Assembly: GCA_027919835.1 (NCBI GenBank)
Contig: JANVFP010000010.1
Location: forward strand, 186,001 to 250,000
Source of the DNA: Lentinula raphanica
Taxonomy: Eukaryota > Basidiomycota > Agaricomycetes > Agaricales > Omphalotaceae
Length of the DNA: 64,000 nucleotides
Reading direction: 5' to 3'
Within the stretch, counting starts at the first letter, position 1. The number at the start of each line of letters is the position of its first letter. The position numbers and the translations under genes are program-made. Shown here piece by piece: positions 11,349 to 20,920 of the stretch. Below the pieces are notes generated by a model. That model saw nothing but the letters and a program-made list of their open reading frames with translations, ran no database searches and was not told where the DNA came from.

Positions 11349-12296
11349 GAGGAAAATCCGGGTTGGGTTTGTATCGACAGATGAAGGACGCTATCCAATT
11401 TATGGTATGGCAATGATGAAGCATCTTATTGAGGAAGGGCCTCCGGACCCGTCCATGATCAAGAAGTTCGTTATCGGGGAGTGACCTCGTTGGTTGTCCT
11501 TCGAGTCTCACAGGAAGCATACATTGATGATTGAGGTTTAAATATCTGTCGGATGATCAGCCTACAGTGGGACCATGATGACCTCTACATACCGTAAGGG
11601 TTCAGATAGCCATCTGTCCGATGATCATGCTGAGCTTGGAGATAAGGGATTGTGGTAAACATGAGAGTCAACGTTGGATGCTATGACTTCTGCCATTTCG
11701 GAGATTATTGAATGAGAGCGGAAGACCGCTGGGACTCATTTCCCGGGAGCGACATTCATTGAAGACTCTTGGGGGTAATATTCCAGTTATTTTTGACATT
11801 CAAGAATCTGAGTAGGACGAAATCATGATGTGAGCAGTACTGGCTGCAGCTGGCAGAGTAAAGTCCGCGCGTCAATTTTAGGCGCGCAAGACTAGCAGTC
11901 TCGGAAGCGGCTTCAAAGTTCAAGGACACCCATATGCTTCAGTCCAACCCATGACTCTCTCTCTCTCTTTGGCGTGACATCTTGTAATGGAAAACTTCAT
12001 CTGAATATCAAGGCTGCCTCGCGTATCTCTCAATTTGCTAGCTATAAATCGCTCCCGAGGGCCCACTGCCTATGTCGACGATGTATACAAGATCGATTTG
12101 GAAACTGACTGAATCTCGCCATTGACGATAGATCGAAGGCAAAGGACACACTCGCCACGCGGCGTATGTTGTGGCTACATTCGGATTCAATTCTTCAAGG
12201 CGATAAATGTCTACAAGTTGGTTGAACTTGGACCTTGCCACGCATTCCTTATGCAAAGATCATACTTCGGCGAGAGGTAAAGAAGTGGGGAATTTA
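11349..12296. other. Upstream intergenic region, no gene recognised
   Basis: 948 bp upstream of the secreted hydrolase. No coding frame with splice context, no structured RNA and no repeat shared with the rest of the window that I can see. A (CT)n run at about 11955-11970 is the only low-complexity tract. Confidence 0.35.
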
Positions 12297-12722
12297 AGAA
12301 TGCAAGTCAAAAATGATTTATTAGTATCTGTTCTCTTCACTTCAGTGCATTGGAGACTTACCATTTTCTCGCTCAGTTCCACAGTTGGTAGTGCCTTACG
12401 GCCCTTTTAACCAGTCGGCACAGTATGTCTGTCCGTGTATTCAACGACTGGGTTTGGGGGAGGGGATGATAGGTTGGTTATATACACCATGCTTCGCTAT
12501 GAAAGTACACCCCCCATACTTTCTCGAAGCACAGTGTCCAACCTATATCCTCACAACTGCCGTATACAAGCACTATGAAGTGCGAGTAGGCCCGCGTGTT
12601 CCATGTAGTGGGAACAAATATCTTGCAACTACATTGTGTTATCGAGTGTAGGACGTCCTTTGCATCTAGGGCTATGTGGTTTGATTGAAGCTGATTAACA
12701 GTGTACTACAACAGAGACATTG
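12297..12722 (-). repeat. Dispersed ~430 bp repeat, copy A (inverted relative to copies B-D)
   Basis: The reverse complement of this segment matches 27238-27668, 30911-31339 and 32426-32868 almost end to end. Landmarks shared by all four are the GGTTTGGGGGAGGGGATGAT tract (forward here), a ...CGGCACAGTATGTCTGTCCG... block, and an end reading CAGATACTAAY AAATYATTTTTGACTT in the other orientation. It has no long frame free of frameshifts and no clear terminal inverted repeat or target duplication. It is the most diverged copy together with C. Confidence 0.8.
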
Positions 12723-12793
12723 GATGGTGAGTCTGACTCTGTTTCCAATGCTCATACCCACACTGAGACTGGCAGTGGCAGCCTATTTCTAAT

Positions 12794-12919
12794 TGTTAGG
12801 ATTGTGAATCCAACATCCATTGGAATATGGCCCAGTAGCTCAGTGGTAGAGCACTGCACCGGAAAGGCAGGAGGCCCAGGTTCAATCCCTGGCTCGGCCG
12901 GTTTATTTTCATTCTTACA
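12794..12919 (+). repeat. 5' LTR of the TRIM-like element
   Basis: 126 bp, TGTTAGG...CTTACA. Bases 12829-12899 inside it are tRNA-like; 35 bp of LTR lie upstream and 20 bp downstream of that part. Immediately preceded by CTAAT. Confidence 0.85.
12829..12899 (+). other. tRNA-like pol III unit inside the 5' LTR
   Basis: 71 nt fold as a class I cloverleaf: acceptor arms GGCCCAG and CTCGGCC (one C-C mismatch), D arm GCTC/GAGC, anticodon arm CTGC/GCAG, T arm CCAGG/CCTGG. TAGCTCAGTGG is a very good A box and GGTTCAATCCC a good B box, and TTTT follows at 12906-12909. The anticodon loop CCGGAAA has C instead of the invariant U at position 33 and would give GGA (serine) on a body without the long serine variable arm. 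I therefore read it as a tRNA-derived promoter module, not a translating tRNA. Confidence 0.75.
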
Positions 12920-13028
12920 GATTCGCAGTCAGAGCAGCGATTTCTGCCAGTTTGATGAGATAAGCCTGCTGAGCAATCAAGGGGTCCTGAAATTGACATA
13001 GAAGCACAGAAGTTGCTGTAGATGTTGG

Positions 13029-13040
13029 TTTCAGGGGGAG
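13029..13040 (+). other. Polypurine tract of the TRIM-like element
   Basis: GTTTCAGGGGGAG-type purine run abutting the TGTTAGG start of the 3' LTR, where plus-strand cDNA priming would begin. Confidence 0.6.
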
Positions 13041-13166
13041 TGTTAGGATTGTGAATCCAACATCCATTGGAATATGGCCCAGTAGCTCAGTGGTAGAGCA
13101 CTGCACCGGAAAGGCAGGAGGCCCAGGTTCAATCCCTGGCTCGGCCGGTTTATTTTCATTCTTACA
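13041..13166 (+). repeat. 3' LTR of the TRIM-like element
   Basis: 126 bp, no difference from the 5' LTR found on reading base by base; followed directly by the second CTAAT. Confidence 0.85.
13076..13146 (+). other. tRNA-like pol III unit inside the 3' LTR
   Basis: Exact second copy of the 71 nt cloverleaf at 12829-12899, with the same A and B boxes and the same C at position 33, followed by a TTTT run. Confidence 0.75.
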
Positions 13167-13171
13167 CTAAT

Positions 13172-13578
13172 CCTTCACATCAGGTAAAAAATACTAGTCT
13201 TCCAACCGAGAAGCAAAAGCAAATATGATATCGTCCCTAACGGGTACAACTGCAGCTTCAAGAGTCAAGACTATTTGGATGTGCTGACTTGTAATTGCTG
13301 CCAGGTTGCATCGTGAATTTTTAGCATTAAAGCTGTGTGACTTGTGTAGAAATAAGTGGTAGATGTACAACGCCCAGTCCATGATGCATGATAATTTGTG
13401 GTGACTGTATTCTGAACAGGTCAGGAAAGAGTTGCAAGAGAGATAAGAAACTCCTCGAGTGCAGTGCACACCTGAGGAGTCGAAGATACGTCCGCCGCTA
13501 TCGGCAATCAATGAACGGCACCTCGGCAGGCACATTTGGACATTACGAAGGTGAATCGGATTGCAGCTTGTTCCAGTC
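13172..13578. other. Promoter region of the Lec1-like gene
   Basis: 407 bp between the mobile element and the next start codon. No gene or repeat recognised; the distal 200 bp have mixed-strand short open frames only. Confidence 0.35.
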
Positions 13579-16500
13579 ATGTCGTCGTCGTCATTGTCAA
13601 TGTCGGCCACTAATGTTGTTTCTCCCCCTCCTACCCGTCCTCGTCGTCCAACGCGATCTGCTCCTCCTCCTCCCGACCTTTCCGAACCCGAAATTCCTCG
13701 AGCTTCGTCTCCTGAAAGCCAGTCGCAGCTACCACCTTCAGAATTACAACCTACTAATGAAATCCTTACCCCGCTTCGCACACACTACCTGAAGAAATCC
13801 TTGATACAACTTCAATTTGAGCACGAACTGGATGATATCACGGCTTCAGCACCAAATAATGTCTCCACCTTTTCATATCTAGGTCCTCCGTTCAATCCTC
13901 CTCCAAAGGATGCACCACCAATCGATTTACCTTTCCTCAGGTTTATGTTTCGTCAATTTGTCCTTACCTTTCCCTTCATGGCCTCAGCCCCAAGCAACTT
14001 CTATTCAGACAAACTCCAGCCTTTTCTTGGCGCACTTCTTTCCCGCAATCTCAGCGCTACATCTGTCTTCGACGATAGTCATGAGACAGATAGCTCGACG
14101 ACGTCAGCTAATGTTCTTGCACGAATAGAACGGAACCTATCCCTATTCTTGGGAGCAGCAACCAAGGTAGCTGAGCCCGAAGAAGTCGTCCGTCTCAATC
14201 AGTCAGACCTCGATCACCTAGAGGCTTTGGCCAAGAAGCGGGAAGCTCGGAACCTCAAGCACAGAGACATATTTGAAGTCAATATCGTCAGCGTCAGGAC
14301 GGTGATTGACAAGGGTAGAGTACGAAGCAGAGCTCATGAGGTTTGGATATCTGTGTCTTTCATTGCTAGCTTGTAACCCCAAATCTCGCTAGGAATTCAT
14401 CATCCGAACGCGTAGATCGAACTATCCGGACTGGTTTGTCTCCAGACGATATGGCGACTTCAGAACGCTGGCTAACGAAGTCCGTGTCTCACAATCGCCT
14501 CGAGTCTCCGCCCTGTGCTGACAAATTTCTCTAGTTGCGAAAAGCGCATCCTCAAGAAGATGTCAATCCTCCCCCAGCCAAGGATCGGACAGTGGTCAAT
14601 GCACCATCCACAACTTCGCCAATGAGTGCTTCATTCATATCAAGCCCCTCTCCTTCATGGGATGGGAACTTTCCAGATGCTGCACCATTTCATCCAAGCA
14701 CAAATCCTTCTCGACTGGCCAGGGAGAAGAACCGTCTAACATTGAGAGCTTATTTGCATTCATTACTCTCGTCTCCTACCATTGCGTCTTCGCCGGTCTT
14801 GAAGTCTTTCCTGCTATCAGGCCCAACTACTCTCAATCAGGAAGAGTTAGAAGACGCGCAATGGCGCGAGGAAGCCGATCGGATGAGGGAGGAAGGGCGG
14901 AAGAAATTTGCTCGCGAAATCGCCGCTCGTGTAGAAAGCCTTCGGGGCGCAGTAAAGGATATGAAAGGTGACCTTATGGGGCGAGGTAGGTCTTCACTGC
15001 TTCACTGTAACTTCTGGCAGAAACAATATTGATTTCTTTTCAGATGGGCTGACACATATTTTTGCCGTCATCAAAGAAACTCCAAACGTGCGCGACCTGC
15101 CCCCAAACTTTCGTGCTGTGCTTGAATGGGCTCGAATATCGTAAGCTTTGTCATGCTCTAGGTCCTATAGGCACTCATACGCATGAGTACAGTTTGGCTT
15201 CTACGGTGTTTCAGCAGCTAGTTGCTTCAGATAATTCCTCTCAAACATTCGCAAGTCTGAAACGACTTCATGGATTGATGCCATATTTCATGATGAAAGC
15301 TGCACTTAAAATTAGTAATCCAATAGGAATGATTCGAAGTAGGTCAACCACCAGCTGGTTAAACGTCATGCCGCTGAGTCTTACTCTCGTATCTAGGTAT
15401 GCTAGACTTGTTTTTGGCCCAACCTTTTGGAGGAAAGAGTCTCGCGCAAAGGTACAGGATTTTTGCGTTGCCCTTCAGCTTGATCGACAGATGTCCTACA
15501 GGATGTTCACAGGATCCTTGTTCGAGGAGGTGAAAGAACTCGAAGAGGAGATTGAGGCTGTCAAATCCAAAGTCGATGACCCTGTGATGTGCGAGAAAAT
15601 CAAGCGTTTCGTTGAGGCTCCTAAAGAAATCCAAGACACATTCAAGGCTGACGCAGGTAAGCTTGTGTATCTAGGCAAAGCACATAAACCGTCAACAATA
15701 ATTCCCTCAGTCTCAGAAAATCAAAACCTTCTTACTGTCGTCCTGCGCTCGGGAGAGGAACCAGTACTCTCGAGGGCTCAGCTTCATAGAGTAGCTAAGG
15801 CAAGCCGGGCCCACGCAGTGTACATGAGGCATCGAGAGACTTTGGACGATTCGGACGACGATGACGGTCCGCAAGACGATGACGCCTGGCTGTATGAAGA
15901 CCTCAAAGTTCTTGGGCATCTGTACTCCCGTTTAAAGGACAGAGAGCAGTTGATTGCTTTGGTGTTTGAAGTACGTCACTTTGGCTCAATCGGTCCTGGA
16001 TCCTACTCAAACCCATACGATAGGGCTTCACTTCTGAGCTCTTGAAAGACATCATTTCGATATTCTACTCTCCATTAGCTCAGGTTTATCGCGCAGCTAG
16101 TATAGCGGATTCGATTGGGGATCTTCAAAATTTCATCACTGATCTCATAAAGACTGTAGAGCAATGCGAAGATTGTACGTTCATTTATGGGACTCCAAGG
16201 TTAGTTGATTTCACAGGGCTTTTTACAGTGACTCAAGAGGATCCGAATCGCACCGTACAAGCTTTCGTCGACCTCATACAACGACATGAGCAGTCGTTCT
16301 ACAGCTTTGTTCACAAAGTGCATTCAAAAGGCGAAGGGTTGTTCGACAGTCTCATGCGCTGGATTGAGCTATTCCTTACATTCATGCGTGAGGGGCTCGG
16401 TCAACCGATTAGCTTGGAATTTCTACTTCCCCACATGGGACCGGAAAGAGCAGCGATCCTCGCAGAGGTAGACAAAGTGGCGCTCTATCATTACAAGCTG

Positions 16501-17350
16501 AAACTACTGTACGAGGACAAGGTTAGGCGACGATTTGGTCGAACCCAAGGCCAAGGTGATGCAGACGCCGAAGACCAAGCAACAAGAGCTTTGGTGGATG
16601 GTGTGGTGGGAGAAATCAGCTTCGGCGACCTCGTACAGGGTGCTGCAGATGACATGGCTGCTGAAGACGCAGAAGAGGACAGTGAAGACGAAGATGATGA
16701 CGACGACGATGAATCAACCGAGTATGAGACGGACTCGGACTCAGACTCAGACAGCAGTGAAGAAAGCACTGACACTCCTCCGCCACTACCACCGAAAGCC
16801 GTGGATCTGCGGCGCGCGCGCACGACTGCAATGCCTCTTCCACCCCCACGTCCTTCGAATGCAAGATCTGGGAGTCGACCACCTGATATAAGACGGCCGC
16901 GCCACGAATCACTTCCTCTCAAATCATCCCGGTCCATGACATCGATGAACCATCAACCTCGGCGAAGTCACGATATACAGACTCCGCCACCTGTTCCACC
17001 ATTACCACGAAATGCAAACGCGCACCTCGTCGCTCTATCCAAGCCTTTGCCACCCAGCCCTGCACCATCTTCTCATCGTTTCGAAAGTCCTACTAGACCT
17101 TCTAGACCTTCTGTAGAATCTAAATCTCATTCGGACAAACCAAAGAAACACAGACCGAAAGGGAAACAGCTGATAAAACCACCGGAGCTGACGAGAATAC
17201 CTACTCTGCTGCCAATATTCAGAGAGATGGTGTGTGCGGTTCCTTTCACGTTGGTTATATAACTCACAAGATAATGGCTTTCAGATGCGTCCACTCCTTC
17301 GTCCACGACAGAGAACTCGTCCAGCTGAAACAGCCTCAACGTCTTCATAA
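13579..17350 (+). CDS. PX-domain lipid-transfer-associated protein, Lec1/YPR097W type
   Basis: The family has a PX-associated helical region, a split PX domain and a large DUF3818 region; PX domains bind phosphoinositides. Yeast YPR097W (Lec1) is implicated in lipid distribution. Eleven exons: 13579-14340, 14393-14479, 14535-14985, 15044-15140, 15193-15338, 15397-15451, 15502-15656, 15711-15970, 16024-16174, 16229-17229, 17285-17350; 1076 aa. After a Pro/Ser-rich tail, residues ~70-250 are helical. The PX core spans ~245-285 (RTRRSNYPDWFVSRRYGDF, with the RRYGDF phosphoinositide motif) and continues after a low-complexity insert. Then come FMMKAALKISNPIGMIR and MLDLFLAQPFGGKSL, typical of DUF3818. 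The C-terminal third contains a highly acidic Asp/Glu/Ser run (near 16680-16760) and Pro-rich SH3-ligand-like stretches. A TTG-initiated frame upstream is not needed. Confidence 0.82.
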
Positions 17351-17612
17351 TCACAACTCCCCATACTGTATCATCTAAATTCGCATTCAGTGCTTAAGGC
17401 TTGCAAGCATTCCTGATTGGATGGACTCGAAGTGTTTGTACAATGTTCTTAGTTAGGTATCATAACTTGTTGTAGAGTACATACACATGTCGCATAATCA
17501 TTTGGATCACCAGGGGGTGCTCAGTAAGAGGCCTATCTTACACGCTCTGCCGGTGCTTGACGATTTGTTCTGTAACCGGCGCTTCTTGCATTAGTTTCCT
17601 CTTTCCACCACC

Positions 17613-18334
17613 ATGCAGAATTTCGCTCAACATTCAGTTCATCCTCGCAACCACACCGAAGCATTTCCCATGTCGACAACACCTTCGATAGTGGGAATGT
17701 CGGTTACCACCAGTGGCCAATCGATGTCCATGCAAGCCGATCCTAATTCTATAGAAGCATTCAAACTCAACATTCAAGATATCTTGAAGGATATCTTACA
17801 TCTGCAAAATCTAGCAAGGAATACGCTATTGGGGATGTGAGTGCATGTCCTCTGCTAATATCATCCTCTTGAGGACAATCAACTTCCCAATCTCAGCCAG
17901 AACGCGTATCATCCAGGAAGTACACCTACCCAAACGGAGGGTGCGCATTGTTTCTCTAATGAGTCTTGCGGATTGTAGTACAGACACCGTTTTCTTTCTC
18001 TGTCAGCAAATATCATAGCCCTCAAGCAGGAACTTGAGATCCTTGCAGACAAAAGGTCAATTCCATTCATTCCGTTTGTTCGTTCATACGGTTCAACGCT
18101 TTGCATAGTGTCAATATCGGCGTCGGGGCCTTACCCATCCTTCACGTCCCTCCTGCCATCACCACAAATTCAACAAATTCAGCACTGGAGAGTATTGTAC
18201 CTCCAGAGGCACAGATGATAGCAGATGCTACGAGATCTATCCAAATATTGTTCGAGAGGATCAAAAGGGTGCAAGAAAGTGCAGGAACAGTAGCAAATCT
18301 CTTGCAAGCCCCACCCATTATGAACGCTACATAG
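17613..18334 (+). CDS. Small conserved hypothetical protein, helical
   Basis: Four exons (17613-17836, 17897-17940, 18007-18055, 18109-18334) sum to 180 aa, with all phases consistent. A Ser/Thr/His-rich N-terminus is followed by an amphipathic helix rich in Leu and Ile (FKLNIQDILKDILHLQNLARN), a second helix (IIALKQELEILADK), a GVGALPILHVPP linker and a third helix with QMIADATRSIQILFERIKRV. This looks like a small coiled-coil subunit of a larger complex, perhaps nuclear, but I cannot name the family. A downstream Met at 17670 could be the true start. It is convergent with SPB4, with 17 bp between stop codons. Confidence 0.6.
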
Positions 18335-18351
18335 AATGAATTATACAACTC

Positions 18352-20730
18352 CTATAGATCGCCGAACTCTGCATCGAACGTTTTCTTCGATATCTCCCCT
18401 CGCCGTAATTTCTTCGCCATTCGTTCTTCTCTCGCTATTTCCAACCAGTCGCCTTCGTCGCTTTCTTCGTGACTGTGTTTTGAGTCGTCCGGCGTTTCTC
18501 CAGAAGTCGCATGTGTCTTGAGCCATTGTCGTTTCCTCTTTTTCTTCTCCTTTCTGACCTCCCGTTCTTCTTCTTTCTTGACCTTGGAACTCCATGGAGC
18601 ATTGGCCTTCTTCTGCTCAGCACGCTGAGCTTTGCGTTGTTCTTGCTCCCTTTTGTTTTCTGGAGCAGATTCCAGAGCAGCCAAGCGCTTGACCTCTTGG
18701 ACTTTATTAACATATGCATAGGAGGACCACTGAGGGCAGTTGAGCAACGGGGTTTCTGGACATGGTTGGGACGTACATTGACTTCAGCATCAATCCAATC
18801 ATCCGTATCGACATTCTTCAGCTCTGGCATTTTCGGCAAACGGAGTAACCCAAAACTCTTAGCCAAGCCGGGGATGTCGAGGTCTTTGAGTCGGAAGATA
18901 TACGAAGCTTCGTGTTTGGAGTATGCGCGAACAAAAGATACAAATGCTTTGGCAGCCTTTGAACGTTGATTTTGAGAGATGAACGATTGCGTGAGAGGTA
19001 GAATACGTACATCGTCGTGTAGACTTCGATCTGTGAGAAGCTTTTGCCGAATTGTGTTGAGGAAGAATTCAATGTCGGGATCATCGGCGCGCAATTCATC
19101 GTCTACATCTTTCTCGCCTTCCTTAACCAGATAAGGATGTTTTTGTAAAGGTATTCGTCGAACGCTCATGAAGTCTGGAGGACGATGAATCAATAAACCA
19201 TTGAAACCTGGGTCAGGACAGATGGACTAACCCACAAAACCTGCTTCCTGGTCTGATAACAACGTGTACGCTCGTCCGCTCCGCCCTGCACGAGCTGTAC
19301 GACCACAGCGATGCGAAAAGACCTTGGGGTCTGTAGGTGGATCGTATTGAATGACTACATCCACATGGGGAAGGTCGAGACCTCGGGCAGCGACATCTGT
19401 GCAAAGAAGGATAGATGGAGAAGAGGGTGTACTGATCGATTTTGAGAAAGCGGCCAAAGCACGAGTTCGAGCTGATGGTGTCAAATGTCCGTGCAAAGAA
19501 TGGATGTTGACTCCTGGAGGGAGAACAGAAGGTAATATCTAACAGAAAGATCAATACAAGGAATTTCGAGACTGGAAACATCTTACGTTGTAAAAGTGAT
19601 CCACACATGCACCCGTTGCAAAATATACGATAAACTGAGATGATTCATGTTGCTTGACTTCGTGCGACAGTATGCGAGCCAGCTGAACGGTTCTCTCGGA
19701 TGATCGGCATATGATATAGAAATTCTGTAAACTGTGAAATAAGTTTCAGTACAACAGGGAAGCTCAAAGGGGAAGCAAACGTACTTTGCAGGTATTCTTC
19801 TCTCTTCGATCACTTGTTTTTGACCTCCGGACTTCTTTGATTGGACTTTGACCACTATACGAGCAGGATTCCGCAGTCCTGCGCGTACAAGCTCGGAGAT
19901 GGCATCGGCATCCGTCATGGTTGCGCTGAACAATCCGGTACGTCGTTGTTTTGGCAAGTGGTTCAGTATTTTAGACAAGGTTGCTTGAAAACCCAGATCT
20001 AGCAGCCTGTTCATCGTTAACGGTTAAAGAAGGTCAATATAGTAGCCTAACAACATACCTATCGGCCTCATCAAGCACCAATACCTCCAGATCTTTCACG
20101 TTCACTACGGAGTGACCTTTTCCCAAAAGGAACTCTGATATTCGCCCAGGGGTTCCAATGACTATGTCTGAGCCAGATGCCATGAATCGTTCTAGGTCTT
20201 GAGCAGGCGAAGACTGATTTGACGAAACCAGAAGTAGAGGGGGCGGGTATATGGGTATTGATGGTCCGTCCTGGTCAGAATTTTGAGATGACGGTTGTGC
20301 AGAAAGAAATGCCGAGAATATGCTATGTATTTGGGTCGCAAGCTCTCTGCATTGGCACGCATGAACATATGTTCTAATTTTCACAACGTAGATGTATGTG
20401 CGCACCTTGTAGGACTGATTATAAGGGCTCCGATATCATTCTGACGTAGTCTCCTCTCTCTTCTGATGAGTTTTTCCAGCACCGGTATGACAAAAGCTAA
20501 TGTTTTTCCTGATCCTGTTACAGCTTCAACAACGACGTCTTTATGTTTCATGAATAGAGGGATTGTCGATGCTTGTACGGGAGTCATTCTTGTATGACCC
20601 ATGGATTCTATAGCATCTAGGCTGAGCTTTGGTTTATATAAGTTCCAAGAAGGCATCGGTAGAGCACATACATCCATGGTGTCAGAGGTTCTGGCAAAGA
20701 GCTCCAGGGACCCGCATAACCTGTCGACAT
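18352..20730 (-). CDS. SPB4: ATP-dependent rRNA helicase Spb4 (DDX55)
   Basis: Spb4 is a nucleolar DEAD-box helicase needed for 60S subunit maturation. Nine exons on the minus strand: 20672-20730, 20406-20621, 20059-20346, 19785-20006, 19587-19731, 19232-19538, 19011-19174, 18777-18956, 18352-18729; 652 aa. Motifs in order: Q motif MTPVQAS, Walker [48 protein letters not shown] and [11 protein letters not shown]. After the helicase core, [18 protein letters not shown] is the DUF4217 block of the Spb4/Dbp4 group, followed by a long Lys/Arg/Glu coiled-coil tail ending AEFGDL. The start at 20730 ([20 protein letters not shown]) was chosen because it splices in frame to [16 protein letters not shown]. 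It is divergent to the RING gene, 190 bp apart. Confidence 0.92.
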
Positions 20731-20920
20731 GATAAAGGTGGTCAAGTAGCAAAAAATAAAGGGCGCTTATGGATGTTCTATGTCCGGCCCGGATTTAAGC
20801 GCTGGATAGCGTGATATCATGGGTTACTCAGAGCCCGAGTGGAGAACTTCGACCAGTTTCTACCACTTTGTCTTCAACTTTTACTTCCAAAATCCTTCAT
20901 CAACTTCACTATAATCCATT
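20731..20920. promoter_or_regulatory. Shared divergent promoter of SPB4 and the RING ligase gene
   Basis: 190 bp separate the two start codons, so both promoters are compressed here. CT-rich tracts precede the plus-strand ATG at 20921. No named motif stands out. Confidence 0.45.

Larger units (their letters stand above)
12794..13166 (+). mobile_element. Compact non-autonomous LTR retrotransposon (TRIM-like) with tRNA-like LTRs
   Basis: Two direct repeats of exactly 126 bp, identical by eye, occupy 12794-12919 and 13041-13166. Each starts TGTTAGG and ends CTTACA, the TG...CA ends of an LTR. The element is flanked by the 5 bp direct repeat CTAAT at 12789-12793 and 13167-13171, a typical integrase target duplication. 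A purine tract (CAGGGGGAG) ends immediately before the 3' LTR, as a polypurine tract should. The 121 bp internal part (12920-13040) has no coding frame and holds an imperfect 12 bp inverted repeat (12935-12946 against 13007-13018). I see no standard TGG-type primer-binding site after the 5' LTR. Total 373 bp fits a terminal-repeat retrotransposon in miniature, mobilised in trans. LTR identity suggests recent insertion. Confidence 0.85.

Noticed and set aside
12829..13146. Two identical tRNA genes in tandem
   Set aside because: They sit at fixed positions inside 126 bp LTR-like repeats, lack U33, have an acceptor mismatch and an impossible anticodon/arm combination.
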